64,000 nucleotides of DNA from Candidatus Rhodoferax odensensis (GTDB lineage Bacteria; Pseudomonadota; Gammaproteobacteria; Burkholderiales; Burkholderiaceae_C): positions 1 through 64,000 of the forward strand of contig JADKDJ010000035.1 in assembly GCA_016718405.1 (NCBI GenBank), written 5' to 3'. Made by a program: the position numbers and the translations under genes. The notes below the pieces were generated by a model. That model worked only from the letters and a program-made list of their open reading frames with translations, was not told the DNA's origin and searched no databases. Below, piece by piece: positions 49,621 to 57,197 of the stretch (positions are counted from its first letter, which is position 1; each line of letters begins with the position of its first letter).

Positions 49621-50574
49621 TCAGGCTCGCCCCGCCAAACGGCGCAGTCGGCTGGCGAGATCGCGCAGGGCCAGGCGCAGCGGCGCGGGCTCGACAACGG
49701 CGAAGTCAAATGGCAGGCGCGCCAGTTGCCGGGCGTACCAATCCAGATCATCAACCTGACTGTGCAGCAGCACATCGTCACCCACCGGTTGAAACAGGCC
49801 AATCTCGTCAAACAAGGCGGCGCGTGCGTTGGCCAGATCGGTCTTGAGGCGCACGGTGACGGCATGCGCCCTGGGTAGACTGGCCAGCCCCAAAGCCAGT
49901 TGGCGCGCCGCGTCGAAGTTCTGGGGCGGCGTGAAAGTGGCCGACAGGGCCACCGCCGACTTAACCCGGTCGAGCCTGAATGAACGCAGGCCGGCGCGCA
50001 GGTGACAGTACCCCAATGCGTACCACTTGCCGTTGCGCCAGGCCAGGCCGTAACAATCAAACTCCCGATCACTGTGCTCCTCCTTGGCAGAGCCATAACG
50101 CATCCTGACGCGCTGACGCGCGTGCGCGGCGCCGCTCAGGGTCAGCAGCGCTTCATGGGGCACCGAGGCTCCGGCACTCTGTACGTCCAACTGCACCGTG
50201 CTGGAAAGTGCCCGCAACTTGGCGCGAAGAGTCGCGGGCAGCACACGTTCGAGTTTCACCTGCGCGCTCTGGGCGCCAGCGCCGCTGGCGGCCACCGGAA
50301 ACCGCCTGGCAAACAGCAGACCCAGGGACAAGGCCACCGCCTCGTCATCCGTGAACATCATCGGCGGCAGCTTGGAACCTGGCGTCAGCCGGTACGCACC
50401 ATAACGACCCCGGTCCGATGCGATGGGGATGCCCAACGCCTGCAGCTTGCTGATGTAACGGCGCAGGGTGCGTCCATCCACCTCCAGCCGTAGCGCCAAG
50501 GCGGTGCCGCTCAGCTCGTCGCGGCTCTGCAGCAGCTCCAGCACGGTGAAGAGGCGGGTGGCGGGGGAAGACAT
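49621..50574 (-). CDS. YafY/WYL-domain transcriptional regulator
   Basis: A 317-residue regulator. The N-terminal HTH (RLFTVLELLQSRDELSGTAL, then LRRYISKLQALGIPI) is followed by the WYL ligand-binding domain (CYGLAWRNGKWYALGYCHLR). It is divergent from the LysE-type exporter gene, with about 100 bases between, so it probably represses or activates that exporter. Confidence 0.92.
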   Translation of the reverse strand: MSSPATRLFTVLELLQSRDELSGTALALRLEVDGRTLRRYISKLQALGIPIASDRGRYGAYRLTPGSKLPPMMFTDDEAVALSLGLLFARRFPVAASGAGAQSAQVKLERVLPATLRAKLRALSSTVQLDVQSAGASVPHEALLTLSGAAHARQRVRMRYGSAKEEHSDREFDCYGLAWRNGKWYALGYCHLRAGLRSFRLDRVKSAVALSATFTPPQNFDAARQLALGLASLPRAHAVTVRLKTDLANARAALFDEIGLFQPVGDDVLLHSQVDDLDWYARQLARLPFDFAVVEPAPLRLALRDLASRLRRLAGRA

Positions 50575-50676
50575 GCCTCGAGTTTAAGTCGATCCGATTT
50601 CAATTAGGGCAAATATTGTCCGCATTCGCTCTTACAGTTCGACGCAACCCTCCCATCGGGGAGACGAAAGGACCGC

Positions 50677-51324
50677 ATGTTGAACCAGTTGTTGTTAAGC
50701 CAGACCAGTCACCTTTGGCTGTTTGCCCTGATGGTGCTTGGCATCATCGCCCTGCCCGGCATGGACATGGCCTATGTTGTGGCGAGCGCCATCACGGGTG
50801 GGCGCCGCCAGGGTTGGGCGGCGGTGGCCGGCATTGTGGCCGGTGGCCTGGTGCACGTGGCGATGGCCATGCTCGGACTCGGGCTGCTGCTCAAGCTCTA
50901 CCCGGCCGCATTCAACACCTTGCTGGTAGCGGGCTCGCTCTACATCGCCTGGATCGGATGGTCCCTATGGCGCACTGCAGCGGCGTTGGGAGAGGTGGGT
51001 ACCGTGCCACGGGTGACCGGCGCGCAGGCCTTCTGGCGCGGCGTGATGTCCTGCCTGATGAACCCAAAAGCCTATGTGTTCATGGTGGCGATCTTTCCGC
51101 AGTTTGTCAGACCGGAATACGGCCCACTGCCCACTCAGGCGGTGGCGATGGGTCTGATCATTGCAGCGACCCAGGTCACCGTCTATGGCGCTTTCGCCTG
51201 GGGCGCATGCAACGTGCGGCATTGGCTGCAACACAACCCAAAACGCCAGGTCGCGATTGGGCGGGCAGTGGGCCTCTTGCTGGTGCCGGCCGCACTGTGG
51301 ACGCTATGGCACGGGTGGCGATGA
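50677..51324 (+). CDS. LysE/RhtB family amino-acid exporter
   Basis: A 215-residue, six-helix exporter. The family signatures are LGIIALPGMDMAYVVASAIT, then GRRQGWAAVAGIVAGGLVHV, and MSCLMNPKAYVFMVAIFPQF. It is likely to export an amino acid or a related small molecule. Probably controlled by the divergent WYL regulator. Confidence 0.93.
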   Translation: MLNQLLLSQTSHLWLFALMVLGIIALPGMDMAYVVASAITGGRRQGWAAVAGIVAGGLVHVAMAMLGLGLLLKLYPAAFNTLLVAGSLYIAWIGWSLWRTAAALGEVGTVPRVTGAQAFWRGVMSCLMNPKAYVFMVAIFPQFVRPEYGPLPTQAVAMGLIIAATQVTVYGAFAWGACNVRHWLQHNPKRQVAIGRAVGLLLVPAALWTLWHGWR

Positions 51325-51395
51325 ACACTCTGATAGCCACCCGCCCGGCACCACGACCCCTAGCTACAACCGCTTTTCTTTAGGAGACTCCCAAC

Positions 51396-51911
51396 ATGCC
51401 CTTGTTCGACGTTCCCGCCAGCCTTAGTACCACCTGGCCCGCCGGTGCCCGCGACTTTGACTTTCTGCAGGGCGAATGGCTCATTTCGCACCGCCGGCTG
51501 CGCGAGCGCCTGGTTGGATCAACGCATTGGCTTGAATTCGAGACACCCTTCGTCATGCAAGCCATATTGGGCGGTCTGGGCAATATTGACCAATGCCGCA
51601 CCACTGAGGGCGCCTTCTACGAGGGAGTTTCCTTGCGCTTGTTCGACCTAGCCACGGGCACGTGGCATATCTACTGGATCGACAGCAACGGGGCACGACT
51701 CTGCCCACCGGTGGTGGGTGGGTTCAAAGGCTCATTGGGCAGTTTTCATGGCGAAGACACCCACCAGGGCCAGCCGGTGTTGGTCACTTTCCAGTGGAAC
51801 CGCGAGGACGCCACCCGGCCAGTCTGGCAACAGGCCTTTTCGGCAGATGGCGGCAACTCCTGGGAAACCAATTGGGTCATGCACTTTCGCCGACCCAGCG
51901 ACGTGCCGTGA
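51396..51911 (+). CDS. DUF1579-like hypothetical protein
   Basis: A 171-residue soluble protein with ARDFDFLQGEWLISHRRLRE near the start and GNSWETNWVMHFRRP at the end, the look of the DUF1579-type lipocalin-like family. AGGAGA lies just upstream of the ATG. It follows the LysE gene on the same strand and may share its transcript. Function unknown. Confidence 0.75.
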   Translation: MPLFDVPASLSTTWPAGARDFDFLQGEWLISHRRLRERLVGSTHWLEFETPFVMQAILGGLGNIDQCRTTEGAFYEGVSLRLFDLATGTWHIYWIDSNGARLCPPVVGGFKGSLGSFHGEDTHQGQPVLVTFQWNREDATRPVWQQAFSADGGNSWETNWVMHFRRPSDVP

Positions 51912-51960
51912 CCGGCGGACACACGGAGACTCGAAGCGGGCGATCGCCCACCGCGGTCGC

Positions 51961-53985
51961 TTAGGGCCGTGCTTTGGCCGTCGCGCGCGGCGCGTTGGAC
52001 TGGCCGGTGATTTCCCGAAAGAACGCGTCAGGCGAAGGCTTGCGTTGAAGAAATGCCTCCACCAGCTCGGCGGGGTGGCGCTGCCCGCCACTCTCCAGAA
52101 TCAGCTTGCGGTAACGCGCGCCGACCTTGGTGTCCATCGCATTGGTGCCAAATGCCGAGCGCATGTCCAGCGCCATCACCTCGGACCACATGTAGCCGTA
52201 GTAGCCCGCCTGGTAACCGCCCATCACATGACCAAAGCCCGCTGGCACCAGCGTGCCCGCCTCGTGACCCAGCGGTGTCTTGCCTTCGAGCTCGATCCAC
52301 TTCTGCATCGGGTCCACCGTGCCTGGCGTATGCAGTGCCATGTCCCATGCCGAGTAGAGGCGCTGGCGCGCGTACTGGATGCCCTTACCAAAGGCGCGCG
52401 AGGCATTCATGCGCTCGATCAGCTTGGGGTCGATTGGCTTGCAGCTCGCGCAGACCTTGGCGAACAAAGCCAGCGTCTCGGGGCGGCGCGACCATTCTTC
52501 AAACATCTGCGACGGCGCTTCCACGAAGTCACGCTTGACGCCGGTGCCGGCGTTGAGCACATAACGCGTGCGCGACAACACGCCGTGCAGAATGTGGCCA
52601 AACTCGTGGAACAGCGTTTCCAGCTCGTTCTGGTCGAAGCCGTCGCGGTTGAAGTTGGTTACCAACACCGAGATCGGCGTGCGCTGGGCCGCCAGTGACA
52701 CGCCACGCACGCCAAACGCGGCAGCGTGTTTGTACTTACCGTCGCGCGGGAACAGGTCCAGGTAGAAGCTGGACAGGTATTTGCCGCTGCGCGTATCAAA
52801 CACGTCATAACCGCGCACGTCCTGCTGCCACACCGGCAGATTCTTGTTGGGACGGAACTGCACACCATAAAGCGTGCTGGTGACCTTCATCATCCAGTCG
52901 ATGGTGGGGTCGGTCGGAAACTGCGCCCGCACCTCGCTCTGGTCGACGCTGTAGCGCGCCTTTTTGAGGCGTTGCTGGAAGAACGCCACATCCCAGCGTT
53001 TGAGGACCGCGTCCTTCTCGCCCGTCAAGGTAGCCTTCTCGGCGCGCAACTCATCGAGTTCCTTGCGCTCCAACGCCTCGACCCGGCCCTGCACGTCGTC
53101 CAGAAAACGTGTCACAGCGCTCGACTTGCCGGCCATCTTGCGTTTGAGCGACCAATCGGCGTAGCTGGCGTCACCCATCAATTGCGCCAATTCAAGACGC
53201 AACTGAACGGCTTCCTTGAGCAGGTCCAAGTTGGCCTGCCCACCACGCTGCTGAAACGCCGTCCAGAACGCCTTGCGGGTGCTCTCAACCTGCACGTTGT
53301 TCATGATGGCGTCGTACTCGGGGTAGTCCAGCCCGAACAAATAGTTGCCCTGAGCATCCTTGGCGCGGTTGGTCAGTGCGGCGGGAAGCACACCCGTCAA
53401 CACCGCCTCCGAAAAGGCGAGCTTGGTGCTCACGTCGCGCACGTTGCGTGAAAAGTCCTGCGACAGCTTGTCCAGCCGCTCAAAAATCACTTTAGCGCGG
53501 GTGCGCTTGTCGACGCTGAGGCTGACGCCGCGCTCCTCGAAGTCGTCCAGAATGCTCTGGCGAGCCATGGCGTCAATGGGATCGGTGGTGCGCAGCGCCT
53601 TGACGCGCTGAAACAAGGCGTCGCTCTGCAGGTACTCATTGGGCAGCGCCGACAACAGCAAATCACACGCTTCAGCGGCCTTGCGCACGTCGGCGTCGGG
53701 GCTGGTTTCCGATAGCAGGCCGACGGGGCCACCAATGTCCTGCAAACCGATATCGAGTTCGTTCCAGGCGCCCAGCACACTCTTGGCGTTAACTTTGTCC
53801 AGCGGCAAGGCTTTAAGCTTGTCGATGCGGGCACGCGCCTGGGCGATGCTCTGATCACACAGCTTGGGGATTTCGGCAGCGCTGGGTTGCGCTATGGCGC
53901 CGCGTTGCGCCGTAAGCGCGTTGGCACTGGCAAGGGGAAGGACAAGCGCTGCGCAGGCAGCCAACACCGTGGTTTGAAGCTTCAT
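51961..53985 (-). CDS. M3 family zinc metallopeptidase, exported
   Basis: A 674-residue thimet-oligopeptidase-type (M3) peptidase. The signal peptide is MKLQTTVLAACAALVLPLAS, the zinc site HEFGH lies at residues 460-464 (ETLFHEFGHILHGVLS), and the downstream Glu ligand is in FVEAPSQMFEEW. GFGHVMGGYQAGYYGYMWSE is the usual substrate-cleft segment. It probably degrades peptides in the periplasm, in contrast to the cytoplasmic oligopeptidase A/Dcp forms. A TATAAT-like box is present upstream on the minus strand. Confidence 0.93.
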   Translation of the reverse strand: MKLQTTVLAACAALVLPLASANALTAQRGAIAQPSAAEIPKLCDQSIAQARARIDKLKALPLDKVNAKSVLGAWNELDIGLQDIGGPVGLLSETSPDADVRKAAEACDLLLSALPNEYLQSDALFQRVKALRTTDPIDAMARQSILDDFEERGVSLSVDKRTRAKVIFERLDKLSQDFSRNVRDVSTKLAFSEAVLTGVLPAALTNRAKDAQGNYLFGLDYPEYDAIMNNVQVESTRKAFWTAFQQRGGQANLDLLKEAVQLRLELAQLMGDASYADWSLKRKMAGKSSAVTRFLDDVQGRVEALERKELDELRAEKATLTGEKDAVLKRWDVAFFQQRLKKARYSVDQSEVRAQFPTDPTIDWMMKVTSTLYGVQFRPNKNLPVWQQDVRGYDVFDTRSGKYLSSFYLDLFPRDGKYKHAAAFGVRGVSLAAQRTPISVLVTNFNRDGFDQNELETLFHEFGHILHGVLSRTRYVLNAGTGVKRDFVEAPSQMFEEWSRRPETLALFAKVCASCKPIDPKLIERMNASRAFGKGIQYARQRLYSAWDMALHTPGTVDPMQKWIELEGKTPLGHEAGTLVPAGFGHVMGGYQAGYYGYMWSEVMALDMRSAFGTNAMDTKVGARYRKLILESGGQRHPAELVEAFLQRKPSPDAFFREITGQSNAPRATAKARP

Positions 53986-54115
53986 GGCAATCCTGAAATC
54001 GGGGGTAGGGATGGGATTGTTCGGACTGGGTCCGTCGTGCCCACGTGGGCCTTCTGGGCGCGTGAGGTGGACGCGATTATAGGCAGGGCGCACAAAAAAC
54101 TTCTGCGCGTGGCGG

Positions 54116-55618
54116 TCAATCCCGTTCGATCCCGCCCACCACGACGCCGCGCAAGAAGGCGACCACCGTCGAATCCACCCCGATAGCGTCCATCAGCTCG
54201 ATCGCGCGCACCAGATCGCGCCTGGCGCCCAACTGGTTTTGCAGCGTCACGGCCTGCTGCTGCCAGGCAGCCGCCCAGGGCTTGTGCCACAACCCGCCCA
54301 AGGCCTCGATACCGTAGCGCAAGTGCTTCGCGAGAATGCGCACGCGGTGCTGCCCCAGGGTGTCTTCCTCGCCCCGGCTCTCGCGCATGGCCCCTCGCAG
54401 GCGTTGATGCAGCCGCCGCAGTCGGCGCCGCCCCCAACCGCGCAGGCGAGGGTCCGGTGGCAGCGTCGCCACTTGCGGCTGAGCCAAGCCTTCCAGCCAC
54501 TGAGTGGTCGCCAACAGGCAGGCACCCACGCTGGGCAGCGTGATGGCATGCCGCACCGACTGACGCTGTTGCCGGGCAGCGTGGGACACCAACCTCAGCA
54601 TGGCCTGCCAGATCCGTTGGCGCGACGTGCTGCCGCGCACAAAGGCATCGGCCAGCGGCGGCAGCGTATCGGTCCGAGCCACGTCCAGGTCACGCAGTAC
54701 GCCCAGGGCCTGACACAGCGGTCGCAACGCCATCCACGTAGGCGCATTGCTGGCGCCCAGAACCGGCTTGAACAAGCGTTGCAGGCTCCTGAAGCGGCGC
54801 CAACCGACACGGGCCTGGTGCACGACCTCCGGGTCGTCCGAGTGCGCCAGCAGGTGCAGGTTGCTTACGAACTGATCAAACGCCTCACCCAGGACACGCT
54901 GTGCCGCCTGCACCACGGCAAGATCCGGCGTCAAGCTCGGCGGCCGGGCGCGCCGTGGCGGCAGAGCGCCGTGCTGTGCCATGGCGTAGGCTCGCTCGGA
55001 CTTGCTGACGCTGAGGGGCAACACCGCGACGTGCTGGGCAATCTGCCCCGCCAGCGCAAACAGCGCCTGTGGCGTGCCGGCAAGCAGCTCCAGTTCCAGT
55101 TCGCACAAGCGCAGGCGGTGCTTGCCGGCTGCAATGTGACCGCGGTCCAGTGCAACTTCGACCGCACTGCCATCGCGCTGGCGCACCACCCAGCAGCTTC
55201 GCTCAAAGCTGGACTCGAAACAAGGCACGAGCTGGGCCAACAAGCGTCCGTCTGGGTCGATCTCGCGCCAGGGCGTAGCCTGCAACGCCAACAAGGACAA
55301 AACAGGGCCAGTCACCGGCGTCTCCCACTCGCCACGCTGGCTCAGGGCTGAGTCACCCGCACCCCCTACTTTGAGTGTCTGCAACCACTGCGGTGCATCT
55401 GCGCCACCCACGCGGCGCAGACGCAAGGCCACGCGTAGCTGGCGCAAGGTTTGCGCGGGCGTGTCGTAATAAACATTGTGCAGGTGCAAGGTGGTCACCT
55501 TGCGCCGCGCCAGAGCAGGCACACGCGACAACTGCTGGCGCAGCGCCGCTGAATCGGCGCCGGGCAATGCAAGCTTAAGCTCGACCTCTTGCGTGGGAAG
55601 GATGGACTGGGCGTTCAT
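54116..55618 (-). CDS. CYTH and CHAD domain protein
   Basis: A 500-residue fusion. The N-terminal CYTH triphosphate-tunnel domain has the EVELKLALPG signature. The C-terminal CHAD domain is an all-helical, Arg/His-rich region (VHQARVGWRRFRSLQRLFKP, HRVRILAKHLRYGIEALGGL). CHAD domains bind polyphosphate and CYTH domains hydrolyse inorganic triphosphate, so a role in polyphosphate metabolism is likely. Confidence 0.9.
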   Translation of the reverse strand: MNAQSILPTQEVELKLALPGADSAALRQQLSRVPALARRKVTTLHLHNVYYDTPAQTLRQLRVALRLRRVGGADAPQWLQTLKVGGAGDSALSQRGEWETPVTGPVLSLLALQATPWREIDPDGRLLAQLVPCFESSFERSCWVVRQRDGSAVEVALDRGHIAAGKHRLRLCELELELLAGTPQALFALAGQIAQHVAVLPLSVSKSERAYAMAQHGALPPRRARPPSLTPDLAVVQAAQRVLGEAFDQFVSNLHLLAHSDDPEVVHQARVGWRRFRSLQRLFKPVLGASNAPTWMALRPLCQALGVLRDLDVARTDTLPPLADAFVRGSTSRQRIWQAMLRLVSHAARQQRQSVRHAITLPSVGACLLATTQWLEGLAQPQVATLPPDPRLRGWGRRRLRRLHQRLRGAMRESRGEEDTLGQHRVRILAKHLRYGIEALGGLWHKPWAAAWQQQAVTLQNQLGARRDLVRAIELMDAIGVDSTVVAFLRGVVVGGIERD

Positions 55619-55729
55619 GGTGCTGCCTGCAGGCGCCGCTGAGGAAACGCAGCTTTGCGCAACCCCGACCGGCGCGCACCATCATAGCGGTCACGGGTTG
55701 CAATTGTCCCAGCGCATTTATCCCGACGC

Positions 55730-55828
55730 AGTTCGCCGCTTTCATCACGGCCATCAGCAACACCTTCACGCCAACCCAGCTCCGGAGGCGGCGCTGGCCG
55801 CAGTCAAGCAGGTCAAGACTCACTCGTA
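55730..55828 (+). pseudogene. C-terminal remnant of a second DUF1778 antitoxin
   Basis: The translated fragment FITAISNTFTPNPAPEAALA, ending VKQVKTHS, parallels the C-terminus of the intact antitoxin downstream (FSAAINNAFAPNPALKGALA). The rest of the gene is missing and a frame change is needed. It indicates an earlier DUF1778-GNAT module at this site. Confidence 0.55.
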
Positions 55829-56045
55829 ATGCGTCCACATGCGCAGCACGCGAACGGTCTTCTCCTTCTTGAACACCGCTTACACCAGTTGACGCTGGAT
55901 GTTGATTCGCCGCGAATCGGCGCCATCCAAGTCCCCAACCAATTTCTAATAGGGTGGGGGAACCTGAAACGGATCATGGGCGATCAACTCCAGAAGCTCT
56001 TGGGCCTTGGGTTTCAAACCGGCGGCCCTGGCGCGAGCCGGTCTG
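55827..56045 (-). pseudogene. RelE/Txe-type toxin remnant with two nonsense codons
   Basis: One minus-strand frame reads AAGLKPKAQELLELIAHDPF, then QVPPPY-stop-KLVGDLDGADSRRINIQRQLV-stop-AVFKKEKTVRVLRMWTHYE. Both stops occur where sense codons are expected (GAG to TAG after PPY; TAC to TAA after LV). The N-terminus is lost. The pattern matches Txe/YoeB-like RNase toxins (SRRINIQ...RLVY...VLRMWTHYE). It has no neighbouring antitoxin of its own. Confidence 0.75.
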
Positions 56046-56104
56046 CATTGCCGGAGCAACTTGAGGCCGCCGCACTGCCACTACGGAAGGCACGCGATGA
56101 CCGC

Positions 56105-56125
56105 GATACGGTAAAATGCCGTATC
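56105..56125. promoter_or_regulatory. Palindromic operator upstream of the antitoxin gene
   Basis: GATACGG and CCGTATC are separated by seven bases (TAAAATG), ending seven bases before the antitoxin ATG. A spaced palindrome over a TAAAAT box is what autoregulation by a ribbon-helix-helix antitoxin would need. Confidence 0.65.
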
Positions 56126-56131
56126 AAAAAA

Positions 56132-56413
56132 ATGGAGCGTCCCATGACCGCCACCGCCCGATTTGATCTCAAGCTTGACGCCAGCGACAAGGACATCTTC
56201 CTGCGCGCCGCAACGCTGGTGGGCACGTCCATGGCCGGATTTGTTCGCGCGGCAGCCAAGGAGAAGGCCTTGGCACTGCTGGACGAGCAGTCAAGGGTCA
56301 CCCTTTCTCAACGTGACTTCGCTGCGTTCAGCGCGGCCATCAATAACGCATTTGCACCGAATCCCGCGCTCAAGGGCGCCCTGGCAGCGGCCAAGCGGGT
56401 CAAACGTGTTTGA
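56132..56413 (+). CDS. DUF1778-type antitoxin
   Basis: A 93-residue ribbon-helix-helix antitoxin of the TacA/DUF1778 type (RFDLKLDASDKDIFLRAATL, GTSMAGFVRAAAKEKALALL). ATG at 56132 or 56144 would both serve. Its end overlaps the GNAT toxin start by eight bases. It probably binds the palindrome at 56105-56125 and neutralises the acetyltransferase. Confidence 0.88.
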   Translation: MERPMTATARFDLKLDASDKDIFLRAATLVGTSMAGFVRAAAKEKALALLDEQSRVTLSQRDFAAFSAAINNAFAPNPALKGALAAAKRVKRV

Positions 56414-56888
56414 AGAACATGCGCTGAACGCCTCGCTGCATGACCGCGCAGGCTTCTGCTGCGGTGTGCCAGAGCTTGACGACTACCTACACCGCTACGC
56501 GCTGCAACACACGCGCAAAGGCGTCACGACGGTGCATGTTCTGGTGAACTCGAAAGCCCCGCACGTGATCCTGGGCTACTACAGCCTGAGCGCGGCGCAG
56601 GTCGATGTGACGCAATTGAACGAGCGCGACCAGAAGAAGTTGCCGCGCTACCCGGTGCCCTGCTTTCGCATGGGCCGCCTGGCCTGCCACGCCGATCAGC
56701 GCGGACGCGGCTTAGGCAAGATACTGATCGGCTGCGCCGTGGAGCGCTGTCTGCAGGCACGCAAACAAGTCGCCGCCTTCGCACTGATTGTGGATGCCAA
56801 GGGCATTGAGGCCAAGCGCTTCTATCTACACTACGGCTTCACCGCCTGCGCCGATTCGCCGATGACACTGTACCTGCCGTTGGGGTGA
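56406..56888 (+). CDS. GNAT-type toxin (TacT-like acetyltransferase)
   Basis: A 160-residue GNAT acetyltransferase of the type that blocks translation by acetylating aminoacyl-tRNA. The family segments are CCGVPELDDYLHRYALQHTR, GYYSLSAAQVDVTQL, the acetyl-CoA motif DQRGRGLGKILIG, and FYLHYGFTACADSPMTLYLP. It starts with GTG overlapping the antitoxin stop. Confidence 0.88.
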   Translation: MFEEHALNASLHDRAGFCCGVPELDDYLHRYALQHTRKGVTTVHVLVNSKAPHVILGYYSLSAAQVDVTQLNERDQKKLPRYPVPCFRMGRLACHADQRGRGLGKILIGCAVERCLQARKQVAAFALIVDAKGIEAKRFYLHYGFTACADSPMTLYLPLG

Positions 56889-56940
56889 ATCCACGGCAAC
56901 GCGGGCACTGAGGATCTGCCCCTTTCTCGCGCAGACTGGG

Positions 56941-57186
56941 CTACACACGAAGCAGATATATGGCGACAGCAAGTGCCCCGACACAGAGTGGAGTTGCGGC
57001 GATGGGAAAACCGACTGCCAGGAGTCGCCGCTGCACCAGCAAGGACCAGACACCGCCGCTAAAGCAGGCCGCATGGATCGCGTCGAACACGATCCCGACT
57101 GTGCAATCCGTCGGGTCGCCAAGCAACCCCCACGATGGAATCCATGCGACCCGAAGGTGTGTGCATCGCAGTCTGTTTGCGCCAAC
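56941..57186 (-). CDS. Possible small membrane protein
   Basis: The minus-strand frame 56941-57243 ends with two convincing hydrophobic stretches (FSGGVWSLLVQRRLLAVGF, IAATPLCVGALAVAIYLLRV). The upstream part is not protein-like and would overlap the formate dehydrogenase end. It may be a small membrane protein starting internally, or chance in a gap that otherwise holds nothing I can recognise. Confidence 0.22.
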   Translation of the reverse strand, partial: VGANRLRCTHLRVAWIPSWGLLGDPTDCTVGIVFDAIHAACFSGGVWSLLVQRRLLAVGFPIAATPLCVGALAVAIYLLRV

Positions 57187-57197
57187 TGCTACGCCTA

